A stretch of DNA of 64,000 nucleotides. It comes from Haematococcus lacustris (taxonomy: Eukaryota; Chlorophyta; Chlorophyceae; Chlamydomonadales; Haematococcaceae). Positions 45,401-58,300 of this stretch are shown here, one piece after another. Every line of letters starts with the position of its first letter. The first letter of the stretch is position 1. The translations under genes and the position numbers were made by a program. The notes below the pieces were generated by a model. That model had not been told where the DNA came from. It searched no databases and saw only the letters and a program-made list of their open reading frames with translations. Location of the stretch: the NCBI GenBank assembly GCA_030144725.1, contig JASKMD010000005.1, positions 4,339,151-4,403,150 on the forward strand, in the 5' to 3' direction.

Positions 45401-47652
45401 AGGTGGTGAGGGCAGAGGCAAGGGGCACCTGGGCGGCTGGGACTAGGGCGATGCCCTGACTGCTGTCCCCCTTGCATTCACGTACCCAGCCACGCCTTTC
45501 GCCCTGCTCCTCATACCCAGCTCTGACCCATGCCAATCTTTGCAGTCCTGCGTCTTCTCTGTCCCGTGCTTCCTCCTTCCTCTGGGCTGGCCTACCTCAG
45601 GGCCGTCCTCGCCCCCTCCCCCTCCCCGCCCCAAACTGACTCGGCCTAATCTGAATTGACCTGCCTTCAAAGGGAAAGGAAAGTTGCCACTGTGTTGATC
45701 CGGGCCACGTCGGCAAGGCCGTCCTTTGCTCCTCCTTTGGCCTGGCCTACCTCACGTCCTGCCCCGCCCTGCCCGGCTGCCCGGCCCAGCTGCCCGGCCC
45801 AGCTGCCCAGCCCAGCTGCCCTGCCCGGCTGCCCTGCCCTGCCCTGCCCGGCTGCCCTGCCCCTCCCTGCCCTGCCCGGCTGCCCTGACCCAGCACCCAC
45901 CCTGTGTGATGGTGAGGGAGAAATGCAGCACCAGGCGCAGCTGGCCGCCCTGCAACGCCCCAGGGGCCGGCTCCCCCCCGGGTGCCTCCCCCACTGGGCT
46001 GGAATAGTAGTAGGGCGGCAGCAGCACCTCGTACACTGCCACGGGCCCGCTGGGCCAGCAGACTGCCACATGGCCAGCATTGGCTGACAGGGACACGCTG
46101 CAGGGCGCCTCGCCCTGGAGGGACACAAAGGACAGGATGGCAGTAGGTGGCGCCCGGGGCCAATGCAACAGGCTGGGGTGCGGGTCTTGGCAGGGGGGAA
46201 TGAAGGGGGAGGGAGAGGCTGGGGATCAGGTCATGGTGGGGAAAGCTAGACCTGGTTTGCGGGAGAGTCTGGGCCAGGCAGGTGGGAGGGGGTGGGAGTT
46301 TGAGCAAGTGCAGAAATTGAGAAAGTGGGAGGTGGTGGTGCACAGGGCATGCAGCAGGTTGCTGCTCGATGGGGATGCAATGACACAGCATTAGGCATGG
46401 TCACCCATGTGGGCAGGGCCTGGCAGATGTCCTAATCTGGCATGCTGCTGGTGTGGTGCTGGCCCTGTTCTGCCCACTTTGTCAGCTACACTAGGTGCAT
46501 GGTCTCCTTCCAACCGGACACAGCACACCCATTTGGTCAGCAGTGTGACCTACGCATGCACTGGTGTGACTGGCAGCCTCACCACGGGCAGCTGGGGGTC
46601 CTCAGGCAGGCTGCACACTGCCAGGCGGCGCAGGCTGCTGGGCCTGATGACGGCCTCGTGCACTGCTAGGGTCCCAAGGCTAGCGGACAGCACCACCTTG
46701 GAGCCGGTGGCGCTGATGTGGCCCACCTCCTGCACCCAAGCACCCCCAGCAGCACACCCAGCTGGCAGGGCAGACAGGGCAGACAGAGCTGCTTGACCCA
46801 GGCTGCTGCCAGCTGCAGCGCTGGCACAAACCTACTGCTGCCTGCTGTTTACCCGCATGCATGGCCCTGCTTGGTATGCGATACTGCGCTGCGCTGGGCC
46901 GAGCTGAACCAGGGGAGGCTCCCTCACACCTGCATGTCCTGGTCTGCTTCCCTCCTCCCTGCCTGCCTCTTGCCTGCCTCCCAGCTGCCTGCCTCCAGCC
47001 TGCCACACCTCCTCCCTGCCAGCCTCCTGCCTGCCTCCTGCCTGCTGGGCGGCTTGTCATTCGCTTCCCACTCCCCGCCCTTCACCTGACCTTACCAGTG
47101 CTGTCACTCCGCTGGCGTGAGGCTTGTCACGGCCTATGCAGCTGGGGTCCCTGGCGGTGTGGCTGAACAGCTCACCCTCTGTGGTGCCCACCACAGCCAT
47201 GCCAGCTGCAGCACATGGCGCCCACACATGCACTCATGTATGGGGTGGTGCGGGAGGTGGCAGCTGGGATGTAGGAATGGCTGCCATATCCTGACATATG
47301 CAGGTTTCTGGTGCCTGCTCCTGTGTGCCACATGCCTGCAGTTGCTCACCTACACCCACTGTTGTGAAGCATGATGCCTTGCCGCTGGCTACCAACATGG
47401 CATGAGGACTAAACACCTGCACGATGCAAGCATACTGACAGGCTTGCATGGAGGACGTGTAATGTGCAGCACAGCGGACCGCACCGTGTCGATGTGAGTG
47501 AGGCGCTTGACATGCTTTTGCTTGTCTTTCGCCAGGCATATCGTGAGCGAGGTCTCGATGATTTCCGCCAGGATTTTGTCTATCATGCGAAAAGGCTGGG
47601 GGAGCCGGTCTACGGCCTTGACAGGGTCCCATAGCTTCGGCAGAGGTGCCAT
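39418..47652 (-). CDS. WDR93: WDR93 / FAP297-like WD-repeat protein (flagellar central apparatus)
   Basis: Exons (minus): 47652-47485, 47416-47350, 47205-47096, 46729-46583, 46114-45901, 45200-44637, 43883-43705, 43229-43137, 42481-41936, 41397-41196, 40398-40223, 39849-39700, 39486-39418; 894 residues, all junction phases consistent. The N-terminal block DRLPQPFRMIDKILAEIIE is characteristic of WDR93. WD-like strands follow: HISATGSKVVLSASLGTLAV, VSLSANAGHVAVCWPSGPVA, SENGKTLAFGLNDGTILVWD and ALAFVNGVANLLFATSRDGS. After the propeller come an Ala-rich segment, an HLYMYKIDAIARLM block and a basic tail with KGGGRRRRERR. WDR93 corresponds to Chlamydomonas FAP297, a component of the C1d projection of the central pair; the flagellar role is inferred from that family. 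An in-frame ATG at 47694 is an alternative start. Conservation outside the N-terminal block is hard to judge by eye. Confidence 0.7.
40840..41150. repeat. 26-bp minisatellite built on CTGCTGCCCTCCCCTCCTGC
   Basis: About 12 imperfect copies (period 26 bp measured between successive TGCTGC words at 41005, 41031 and 41057), C-rich on the plus strand, in the WDR93 intron between exons 41397-41196 and 40398-40223. Confidence 0.85.
45760..45895. repeat. GCCCGGCTGCCCT-type tandem repeat
   Basis: Imperfect 10-20-bp units (GCTGCCCGGCCCA, GCTGCCCTGCCCG) in the WDR93 intron following exon 46114-45901. Confidence 0.7.
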
Positions 47653-48389
47653 GTTTGACGACAAAGTTAAGGAGGTCGAACTCGCATGTTGCAAGGGTCA
47701 CAAAGCATAACAGCGTAGAAGAAATATTGCCATGGTTAAGCATCGCACATGGGAAACCTAAATATGCATGTCGTGCAAGCAGTTCGATTCTCTACACAAT
47801 ACCCGATATGTACCCTGGACTATGGCTGCTACTATTTCCCTAGCAGGGTTAACCCTAACCCTACTAACCTAACCCTCTCAGGGTTGACCTTTAGTGCAAC
47901 TAAACTTTTGTTACTTGTTGCAACTCTACGCTACCATCTCATCTGGTACTAACACGTGCAGCGTGTATAGGTGTCAACAAGCATGCCCCGCTGCATGGGA
48001 TTCTTTGGACATTTGATGTAACAAAGCAAAGACACCCTTGTCATTTTTCAGATGCCCTCACCATTACACATCCATCCCGTCCATACCTCCGTTCTGGGCA
48101 GCTCTCGCCCATCCACTACCTTCCTTATAGCCCTGCGGCCACCCAACTGGCATCCCGTACCCAAGGCCAACTAGACTGATGCCATCGTCCCTATCCAATG
48201 CAAGGATTACCACCTTGTTCTGCCCAGTTCAATCCAGGCCCAGGCGCATTTCAGGCCCAGCTCCTAGCCTGCACTGCCAGTGCTCCTAAATACGCGAGCA
48301 GGGTCGGGACAGCCGCACCAATATCAAAGGTCCCGGCTCTCGTTGCAGGCCCAGGGGCAAAGCCCTGGCTGGGCTCTGGACCACACGGG
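47653..48389. other. Intergenic, CYB5D2 3' region and WDR93 promoter
   Basis: About 740 bp between head-to-tail minus-strand genes, with no supported exon. TTACA at 48064-48068 (TGTAA on the minus strand) could end the CYB5D2 transcript about 320 nt after its stop. Two short CCCTAA runs lie near 47850-47875. Confidence 0.45.
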
Positions 48390-51300
48390 CTACAGGGCTC
48401 CCTGCAGGTAGGGGGGCTTGATGGCAGCAGCGCCATGGCCAGCAGCTGGGGCGGGCCCGGGGGGGCTGGTGGCACACTCATGTGCCTCTGGCCGGCAGTT
48501 CTCATACACCTGGAGCAGGGGGCAAGGCCAGTGTCAGGTGAAGGGCCGGGGCGGGCGGCCTGGCTTGGCTTACCCTCCCCCCTGACATAGCCTGACATGC
48601 CGCCAGCCCTGGCGGGGGGGGCCTGCTGCGACCGCGGTGTCAGCAACGCCAGCCCGCCGCTGCTTCAGAAGGGATAGCTGCGGGAAGCTGGTGTGGGTGT
48701 GTGGGAGGGGGGCCGGTAGCCCAGACAACACAAGGGTATGGAACAAGGCAGTGCTCAGGGAGGCAGCCGCTGTGCACCGTTGCCAGGTCATCGTCATGTA
48801 AACATTTGCCAGAGGGTCTAAGTGGGTGTGAGACTGTGAGGGGGAGGTGAAGGTGGGTAGGTGAAGGGGGAGTGCGAAGGGGAGTGTGAGGGGTGTGTGA
48901 GAGGGGGGGTTAGGGGGGAGAGTTGAGGTGTGGGGTGGTGGTGATGGCAGCTGGGGAGGGCCCATGAGGCCTGGCAGTGCCGCCCTGCCCGCAGCCCCAG
49001 GCGCACCTGCCGCGTGTCCGACCAGCCCATCTCGTCAAAGCAGGCGCAGCGGGTGGTCGGCTGGCCCCCGTCCGCCTGGGTGAATATCTTGCGGGGATAG
49101 CGCCCGCCATCACACCACACCACACCCCCTGAAGCAGGGCAGGGAGGTCACACCACCCACCACACCTAGGCTGCCAGTGGGAGGTCGGGCTGGTGGTGCT
49201 TGGCTGGCTTGCATTCCGCAGTACACACTGTGTTGAGTGGGCCAGGAGTAGGGGGTGAAGCTGGGGCTGCAGCTCCACGCTGGTGAGCCAAGGCGCAGGG
49301 ATCCCCCCAGCAGCCCCCCGCCACCCCCGGGCACCTCCCAGCACATACAAGCTTGTGGGAAGGTGGATAGCAAGGAGGTGATGGGGGAAAGCACCAGAAA
49401 CTTTATCTCACAGAAGCAGCATGGCAGGGGTTTAACAGCCCAGGGGTTTAACAGTGCAGGGGGGTGCAGGCGAGGGAGGGACCCGGCCTGGACCTCCCCT
49501 CCCTCAGCCAGCCTCTTTCCTGGTCCTGCCTGTTGACACATGGCCGTACTAACATACAGTAAGGTTTCTAATTCACATAACTTTTGACGTTCAAGACCCA
49601 GTGCTGCTTCATCCAGTGTACACTGGGTGCACCCCCTGTGTGCATGCTGACATGCACCTCGTCACTCCTTTCCATATCCAGGCATGCACCTCGTCACTCC
49701 TTTCCACATCCAGGCATGCATGGGGCAGGCAATAGTGTAGGTGGTACGGGCCCATGCCATTTGCCGTGACTCCAGCATGATAAGAGGCAAGGGATGCTGC
49801 ATGGCTTGCTTGCTCAGACCCCACGCTCCCTATGCAGCCAGCCAGCGTGATGTGCTGCTGCGTTGCTGCCCCCACACCACAACAGCTTCTGCAGCCACAA
49901 TGCAGCCAGGCATGCTCAGCCTCAAAACATACAAAGCTTCCTGGTGTAAGCCGCTTTCCTGGCGTAAGCCCCAAGCCAGTGTGATTGCAGTCTACTTGGG
50001 AACCCTTACGCACCCCAGCTCCCTAACTCTCCAGCTCATCACTACCCTGCTGTTGGCCGCCCCGCCCCGCCCCGCCCCGCCCCGCCCCTGCCTACCGTTT
50101 GCCTGGCTCCACCTGACGCCACACGGTGGCCACTGTGCCTCACTCTCCTTCTGCAGCTGCTCAGCTGACTTGGCTTGGGCCGCCTGCGGTCACCGCAGCG
50201 AGCCCAAGGCAGGATTGGGTACACAGCCTGACGTGTTCTGCTAAAGCTGCCAACTTCCAGGCCAACAGGCCAACAGGTGAGGAGCTGAAGGTGGTTGGAT
50301 CTGAGCGCTGGCCAGGCCGCCTGCGGTCACCGCAGCACCCAACTTACACAGTTTGAATGCAACCACCAGCTCACAGCCCACAGCCCAACAAGCCTAGCAG
50401 GGAGAGCCCAAGCATGTCTCATACCCAACCAGTTGATGCACTCATCCAGGAGCAGCCCCAGACCACCCCTTCATTTCTCCCTCCTCTCCTTATATACAGC
50501 ACAGCCCTTGATAAAGAGGGATATACTTAACCACTTATTTGTTTACATATTCGTTTGTTTGTGTGCTTCCCTTTCCCCTCCTCTTCTCTGGCCAGTCTCC
50601 ACCCATGCCCCGGTGCGCCTCACCAGGCGTTCCACCTTCTTCAGGGCGGGGAGCTGCTGGCCATGCTCGTTGAAAAAACGACCAATGACTCGGCCCTTCA
50701 GAGCGTATGTCTGCACCATTACACAGCAAACAGCTGCAGCAACAGGAAGCCACAAGGTGGCGCAGCCTACACCTTTGTTTTCAACCCCTGCCCTTGCCCC
50801 CAGCCCCACCCCTGGCCCTGGCCCCCAGTGACCCACAGAGTGGTTGCGGTAGAAGTCCCTCCAATGCAGCAGGCCCGCACAGTGCTCTGGCGATAAGCCC
50901 GCCACGTCGTCAGTCAGCCCGTACTTGAAGTCACCTAGCAGCAGCGCCATCACCAACACCAACATAACAGTCGGCATGCCTTACCTTTGCTGCCACCGCT
51001 GCCACAAACACCATTATCATCGTTGCTGTTATTGCCATCATAGCCACCACCTCCTCCACCTCCACCACTGTCCCAAGCATTAGCCAGCACCTCCAACACT
51101 ATCTCAAGCGTTAGCATCAGCAGCAGCAGCATCAGCAGCCTGCTCACCCCTGGTCACCACCACCACCACCACCACTGTCTCAGACACCAGTAGCAGCAGG
51201 GTGCATCTGGACGCAGCCAAGGGCCAGCAGCGCACCCGTCACGAAGGCCCTGCTGGCGTCCTTGCCTACAAAGTGGTGGTAGCCTTGCCCAGGGCCTGCA

Positions 51301-51928
51301 CCCAGACACAATCATCGCATGTGCATGCAAGCTGGCCCCATGCTTGTTAAGCACCTGTAGACCTGTTGCCTGGCTTGCTAGCTTCCCCAACCACCCCACC
51401 ATCCCATCACTATGGTAGTTACAAGTTAATATGTAGCATGGCAGCAAGCGCTGCAGTAAAGCACTGCCTGCGCTGAGGCACTCCCTACCATAGTGTGTTT
51501 TGCCCTTAGTCACGTCATAAACCTCCCCAAGGATGCCAAGGTACAAGGGGGCCCCAACACCGTTGTATAGTGCAAGTGTCTCTGGCGTGAAAAGTCGCTG
51601 CAACAGATGGCAGGGCAGGCAGGCAGGGATGAGAGGGGCTGGAGCAGGGCCCTCTGAACAGCTCCTTCACCTTCAAAGGCGGGTCCTCGCGATATATCCA
51701 GATGATGGCGGCCACACACATGATTGTGAACATGCCACCCACGAGCAGCTCCAAGGGAAAGCTGGCATCTTTTTTCGCAGGCTTTCTTGCTTTTTCCGCA
51801 GCACTGGCTGTTTCTCCCGTAGAGTTACTAGCTCCCGCGGCTGCGCGTCTTTCTGCGACAAGCAACACAACATCGTTTAAGATTGTTTTGGGATAATGGG
51901 GTTGCGCTTGTGTCGCACCTACTGGCAT
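48390..51928 (-). CDS. CYB5D2: CYB5D2 / neuferricin-like membrane-anchored cytochrome b5-domain protein
   Basis: Exons (minus): 51928-51671, 51597-51489, 51295-51236, 50934-50837, 50710-50624, 50183-50096, 49128-49007, 48509-48390; 313 residues, phases consistent. A single membrane segment at about residues 57-79 (LELLVGGMFTIMCVAAIIWI) precedes the cytochrome b5-like haem/steroid-binding domain: RLFTPETLALYNG, LYLGILGEVYDVTKGKTHYG, GYHHFVGKDASRAFVTG. The neuferricin-specific C-terminal part follows: LTDDVAGLSPEHCAGLLHW, GRVIGRFFNEHG, WPPCGVRWSQ, VVWCDGGRYPRKIF, a TRCACFDE block and YENCRPEAHEC, with the Cys pattern of the family. The family binds haem and is membrane-associated or secreted; the function in algae is not established. 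The N-terminus is uncertain: an exon upstream of the acceptor at about 51857 could replace the first 25 residues. Confidence 0.9.
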
Positions 51929-52348
51929 CTGAGCACCCTACAGTCGCTGGATGCAACACCCACCCGGGTAGAGCGGCCAAGAAAGGCGCCACAATTACAC
52001 GAAAAGGTGTGACAAGGTAAACGGCACCTTCCTTCTGCGCTCTGCCTCGGTAGTACGGGTTGGGCTGCCTCGTCGCGGTCAACTATGTCGAAGTTGGGGT
52101 TCTACGGCACTGCTCTAGGCCCACCCACACCGGTTCGTCTCTTCTTCCTCGCCATAAACAATAGCAACGCGAGGCAGCAACATGTACTAAGGGTTTTTGT
52201 GTTTGTCACACACATCATGTGTGACACATGTCTACACACATATCCACACATGTCCACACATGTCCACACATACAATTCCCAGTCAACATGTAACCTAACC
52301 CTAACCCGTGCGGGAACAATGCGCCTACACAACGAATGCTGTATAATC
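51929..52348. other. Intergenic, KRI1 3' region and CYB5D2 promoter
   Basis: About 420 bp with no supported exon. It holds CACACATGTC-type repeats at 52205-52265 and two CCTAA/CCCTAA words near 52290-52306. TTACA at 51995-51999 may be the KRI1 poly(A) signal on the minus strand. Confidence 0.45.
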
Positions 52349-55300
52349 TTAGCTGCCCAAGCCTGCGCGAGCAGCCTGGCGCTTCTGCGCCCGTTTCCAG
52401 TTCTTCTTCGCTGCCTTGGTCGATGGCAGCTCCACTGAAGTCCCAACTTCCGGTCCTGGGAAATGCTTCGCTTTCTTGCTTGCTGAGACCGTTCCATCAC
52501 CGCCTGACGCTCCCCGCGGCTCTGCGCTCTCTGCCTTCCTCTTTTTGTTTGAAGCATCGGCGGCGTGCTTGCCACCGGGTTTATGCAAGCTCAGCTTTGC
52601 GTACGATGCTTTGCGCGCTGCCGCAGGGTCTATTGCATGCTGTCGCCCATGCTGCTTTGCTTCCTTCCCATTCGCAGTTGGCTCAGTGTGTGCTGCCTGC
52701 GGAGCTGCGCTGTGAGGGGCTTGGTGCGACGCTGGTGGATGTGGCTGCTGCCTGGCCATCTTGTGCCGGTCGTGCTTGCCGTTGCCTCGCTGAGATGCCG
52801 CGGCTCCTGCCGCATGGCTTTCGCTGCCGCTTCGTCGATTGGGGGCTGGACTTCTGCTCTTGCCGGATGGACGGCCGCCCACTTCCTCTGCGGACACGCA
52901 CATGAAGCAGGCTGACCTGTAAGGATTGTGCTGCATTACAAGCGAGCGTAAACCCAGCTCGGGACCCGCTGGGCGCACAAGTCGTACTTGCCTGGCCCGG
53001 CCGCCCGGAGAGCTTGCAGCGCTTTGTAGTTTGGTCGTTCCTTGATTCCCGTTGGCCGGCCATCTTCGCGGTAGGGTGCCAGACGTTTGAGGCCTGCGAC
53101 AGCGAAGGCGTGGGCAGTGCCTTGAAGTGGAAGCAACGAAAACGAGCCCAGGCCGGGAGCAAGGAGACTCCAATGTGCTGCTTCATCTAGGCTGCACAGC
53201 CGGTACACAGACACAGTAGCTGTGAGTAACACCTTGTGCGAGTTTACTTCATTCTCTATCGATGTTTACTCTTTGCTAAAGGCCTTTCCCATCCCCTCCC
53301 TACCTGCCCCCCAGGCTGCCTGCCTGCCTGTCTTACCACCTGCCTGCCTCATCACCTGCCTGCCTGCCGCAAGCCCACCTGCCACTTGGTTGAGCTCCTT
53401 GTCATCATGCGCCAGGATCTCATCCACATTCAGACCAAAACTGCTAGCCGGCACTTCCTTGTACTTGAACCTGGTGGTCACATGCGGCCACGGCAGGTGC
53501 AGCAACAGACGTGATCAGAAGCATGTGGAGTATGAATGCTTGGGTTGTGGACAGCACCAGCAGTATAAGACAGGCAGGACCCAGGGGTGGGACAGGAGAA
53601 GGCTCAACCCACACTACCCGCCCTGTCCCAGCCTGCCTCGACAGAGGAGCAGGCAACAGACTGGGCCCAGCCCGCACCGAGCTGAACCCTCTATGCAGTC
53701 AAGGGCCTCCATGTGTTCGCCGACCTGCACTGTCCCACTCTGATCTCACCACACACTGCCTGGCCCTCCTTGCCTGTCTGCCACCCTTGACCTGAGCATA
53801 TGGCCGACCCTTGTGTACGTGATCGCAACAGGGTCAAAACTACATGCGATGCAGATGGCCAGGACGGTGGTGATGACATTGGCAGCTATGCCAGCGTCTT
53901 GCGGCTTGCAGGTGCCGTCAGGAGACGGCCTGACTCTTACCGTGTCTTGATGCCACCTGCCATGCCCTCATAGTCCAACCGGTAGTACTCTGACAGCAGG
54001 CGCGACAGCTCCGCACGGGCAGCGGCGGCTGCAGCCTCTGACTTGCTGGGCTGTCCTGACTTGGCGCCTGCACTCAAACCCTGCATGGGTGGGGGAGCAG
54101 GCAACATGGCGGGTGGGCCAGGGCCAGGGTCAGGGTCAGGGTCAGGGTCAGGGTCAGGGCCAGGGTCAGGGTCAGGATGCAGCGTAGCCCTGCCCATCAC
54201 CACTACATGTGGGCCAGTATCCTGCCCAAAGCTGATGAGCCTCAGCAATGGCCAGCCCAGGGTACATGCCAGGCTGCACCCTCCCAACCACTCACATCCC
54301 ACCAAGCAACCCACCTGCACACCTTCCGTGCCTTCCTCCTCCTCCACCTGCTGCTCCCCTCCCTCCTGCTCTTCTTCCTCCTCATCCTCCACTCCATGCT
54401 GCCCTGCTTTCCCACCCCGGCTCACGCCCGCCTTACCCACACCCCCTCCCCCCTGGGCCTTTGCAGCCGCCTGTGCCAGCTGTTTTCTCAGCAGCTTGAA
54501 CCCCACAGCGGCCCCCTCTGCCCCTGTCTCCTCTGTCCCTCCCCGCCCCTGCTTGTCCCCTGGCTGGCCCTGGTCCGGGTCTCCCCCACCCTCCTCCTCG
54601 CCACTGCTGTCGTCAGAGGCCTCAGGGTCGAGGCCCCCGCCCAGCAGCTCTGCCACCTCCTTCTGAGCAGCCTCCCCAAACAAATCCTCAAGCTCCTCAT
54701 CCTCATCAGCCTGGGCAGGGGCCACCAAGGAGCCAGGGTGCTACCAGGAGCCAGCCAGGTGAGGCCCACATGGCCGTGGCCTTCAGCTGTCGTCAGGTGC
54801 TCCCAGTGAAGGTGAACCTAGTGGCAGTGCTGTCGGCTCCACCTTAGCCTCTGCTGACTGCCACCATCGGGCAACTTGTGGATGCGAAGGGTGCAGCGTG
54901 CCATGCCAGGGTTGCTGCACCACGGCTGCAGCTGTTGAGGCAGGCATGAGCCAGAGCACATGGTACATGCTGTGCTGGCAGTCAGCGTGACGCACTGATG
55001 TTGTTGTGGGGCAGAAGAGGGGGAGAACGTCAACCCAGGTGTGGAGGAAGAGATGATGTGGGCCACCTGCTAGGAGACACTGATGTAGGTGCACCTCACT
55101 CATGTCGACTGGCAGCTGCTGTCCTCACACAATGTGTTGTGTATTGCTTCCTGGTGTTGTGCATTTGAGGCAAAACAGTGGCTCGCCCTGTTCATACGGG
55201 TTCAGCACAGGGCAGTGTAGGGCCCATACTTGATACTTAACCATGATGATGTGCTGGATGCATGTGTCTCTGTTCGTGCTGTTGATTCGTGCTACAAAAT

Positions 55301-58300
55301 TGCACTCACGTAGTAGTCGTCTCCAAATGCTTCGGCCATCTGACGATCCCAAGCTTCCGGGTCGAACTCGCCCTCGAGTAAGCGAGGGTCCAACCGCAAT
55401 GCGCCGCGTTTGTCTTTCTTCCCGCTCTTTCGCGCACCCGGCCTACCGCCCGCCGCCGGTTCGGCAGGGGCGTCGGCATCCAGCCCGTCGGGGACCGCGT
55501 CCTTTGCTCCCGCCACCTTGGCGATGAGGCGCAGCCTGCAGTGCAAGGTGTTTCTCGTTTTGCACAGACGGCAACGCTGCTGCGTGTTTCGTTGGTGTCT
55601 ACACACCTTTGCTCGATCTCTTCTTTCTTCAAGTTTTTCAAGCGCTTCACCTCCTCGGCCTGCTCGGCTGCGGCCTGGGCCTGGCGCTCTTTCCGCGCTA
55701 GGCGCGCGTTCTTGCGACGCTCGTCCGGTCGCCGCACGGTGCCTTCCACATTACGCGGGTGACTTACCACGGCCGCTGATCCCGGCTCCTCAAAACTGCA
55801 GCGCGGGCAGCCACGGCGATGCAACACAATGTCAGTGGAAACGCGTTGCTGAGGGTTGAGCGCGAGGGAGCTCGAACACACCGGTGTGTGGCTGCAACGC
55901 TACCGACCGGAAATTGTATGCTGCCTCAAAGCGATCTGCCTGCTGCAAGTACTCCTCGTCCTCGTCATCGTCGCCAACCACCTGTATGCGTGCCAACAGT
56001 GATGCATGTGAGCTTGCACTCGCATACATGTCACACATGCATGTCCATGCATTTACCTCGCGTGCACTGAAAAGCAGAGGCACCGTGCTATGGCATATTA
56101 CTCCACGCCTCCTCCAAGTGTTGATAAAACACCTTATATCTTGTGCTAACAGTAGTTGGCACCCCAGAGCGCCCTATAGGGTGTGTAGTGTGACCTCCAG
56201 ACCTCCATGTCCTCACTACACCGTCACACTGCCCCATGCTGTCACACGCCATGCAGCCGCACAGTGCCTGGTGTGGACCTCATATGCTCGCACCTCCTCA
56301 TAGGCTGGGACTGCCCCACCCTCCTCCACATCCACCCAGCCTCGGCCCAGGATGTAATCCCTGAGGAAGCGGTCGGCTTCAGGGTCCACCACTGGGCCCC
56401 CTGCTGCTGCGCCCGGTGGCCCGGCTTGGCCACTGAAGTAGGCGTCCACTAGCTGCAGGCAGCAGGGTCAGTGAGCTGGTGGGATGTGGTGGTAGCACAG
56501 TGGGAGGGGGCGGAGGAGGGGGCTGAGGGAGCGTGCACCATGAAACAGCACAGCCATGCGGGGAGGTGACATGGCAGGCAGAGCCCAGATGGCAGAAACG
56601 TGAGGCAGGCCAAGACGTAAGCTCAGTGCATTAGGGGGCTACGCAGGAGGGAGGGCCAGGGTGGCGGTGGAGGGCGCAGTGTGTGAGGTGAAGGGCAGGC
56701 CACACGGGTAGTGTGGTGGAGGGAGTGAGAGGGGGATGAAAGGGAAGAGATGGGGGTGTGTTGTGTATGGGTCAGTGCAGCAGCTGGATTGCAGGCAGTC
56801 AGGGAATTTATTGTTCAAGGCAGACAGCAGGGAGGGTGACTTACAGCCCCTGGGGCGCCAGGCCTCTTGGGCAGGGGTGGTATGGCGGGGGGTGCCCTGC
56901 ATCCATGTCCCCTGCACCCTCACAGCCCCCTCATGGCCCTAGGATGGCTGACAAGACAGTGTGCAGGGGTGCAGGGGTGCAGGCAGGCGGCAGGGGTGCA
57001 GGCAGGCGGCAGGGGTGCAGGCAGGCGGCAGGGGTGCAGGCAGGCGGCAGGGGTGCAGGCAGGCGGCAGGGGTGCAGGCAGGCGGCAGGGGTGCAGGCAG
57101 GCGGCAGGGGTGCAGGCAGGCGGCAGGGGTGCAGGCAGGCGGCAGGGGTGCAGGCAGGCGGCAGGGGTGCAGGCAGGCGGCAGGGGTGCAGGCAGGCGGC
57201 AGGGGTGCAGGCAGGCGGCAGGGGTGCAGGCAGGCGGCAGGGGTGCAGGCAGGCGGCAGGGGTGCAGGCAGGCGGCAGGGGTGCAGGCAGGCGGCAGGGG
57301 TGCAGGCAGGCGGCAGGGGTGCAGGCAGGCGGCAGGGGTGCAGGCAGGCGGCAGGGGTGCAGGCAGGCGGCAGGGGTGCAGGCAGGCGGCAGGGGTGCAG
57401 GCAGGCGGCAGGGGTGCAGGCAGGCGGCAGGGGTGCAGGCAGGCGGCAGGGGTGCAGGCAGGCGGCAGGGGTGCAGGCAGGCGGCAGGGGTGCAGGCAGG
57501 CGGCAGGGGTGCAGGCAGGCGGCAGGGGTGCAGGCAGGCGGCAGGGGTGCAGGCAGGCGGCAGGGGTGCAGGCAGGCGGCAGGGGTGCAGGCAGGCGGCA
57601 GGGGTGCAGGCAGGCGGCAGGGGTGCAGGCAGGCGGCAGGGGTGCAGGCAGGCGGCAGGGGTGCAGGCAGGCGGCAGGGGTGCAGGCAGGCGGCAGGGGT
57701 GCAGGCAGGCGGCAGGGGTGCAGGCAGGCGGCAGGGGTGCAGGCAGGCGGCAGGGGTGCAGGCAGGCGGCAGGGGTGCAGGCAGGCGGCAGGGGTGCAGG
57801 CAGGCGGCAGGGGTGCAGGCAGGCGGCAGGGGTGCAGGCAGGCGGCAGGGGTGCAGGCAGGCGGCAGGGGTGCAGGCAGGCGGCAGGGGTGCAGGCAGGC
57901 GGCAGGGGTGCAGGCAGGCGGCAGGGGTGCAGGCAGGCGGCAGGGGTGCAGGCAGGCGGCAGGGGTGCAGGCAGGCGGCAGGGGTGCAGGCAGGCGGCAG
58001 GGGTGCAGGCAGGCGGCAGGGGTGCAGGCAGGCGGCAGGGGTGCAGGCAGGCGGCAGGGGTGCAGGCAGGCGGCAGGGGTGCAGGCAGGCGGCAGGGGTG
58101 CAGGCAGGCGGCAGGGGTGCAGGCAGGCGGCAGGGGTGCAGGCAGGCGGCAGGGGTGCAGGCAGGCGGCAGGGGTGCAGGCAGGCGGCAGGGGTGCAGGC
58201 AGGCGGCAGGGGTGCAGGCAGGCGGCAGGGGTGCAGGCAGGCGGCAGGGGTGCAGGCAGGCGGCAGGGGTGCAGGCAGGCGGCAGGGGTGCAGGCAGGCG

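Noticed and set aside
47755..47805. GTTCGATTC T-loop-like word suggesting a tRNA
   Set aside because: No matching acceptor, D or anticodon stems could be folded around it.
47845..47880. Telomere-like CCCTAA words (also near 52290 and 9950)
   Set aside because: Only two or three degenerate copies. Too short to claim an interstitial telomere.
54120..54178. GGGTCA repeats as hormone-receptor or bZIP binding-site clusters
   Set aside because: The same hexamer recurs as simple repeats in unrelated introns (15318, 5870). This is microsatellite behaviour, not a regulatory cluster.
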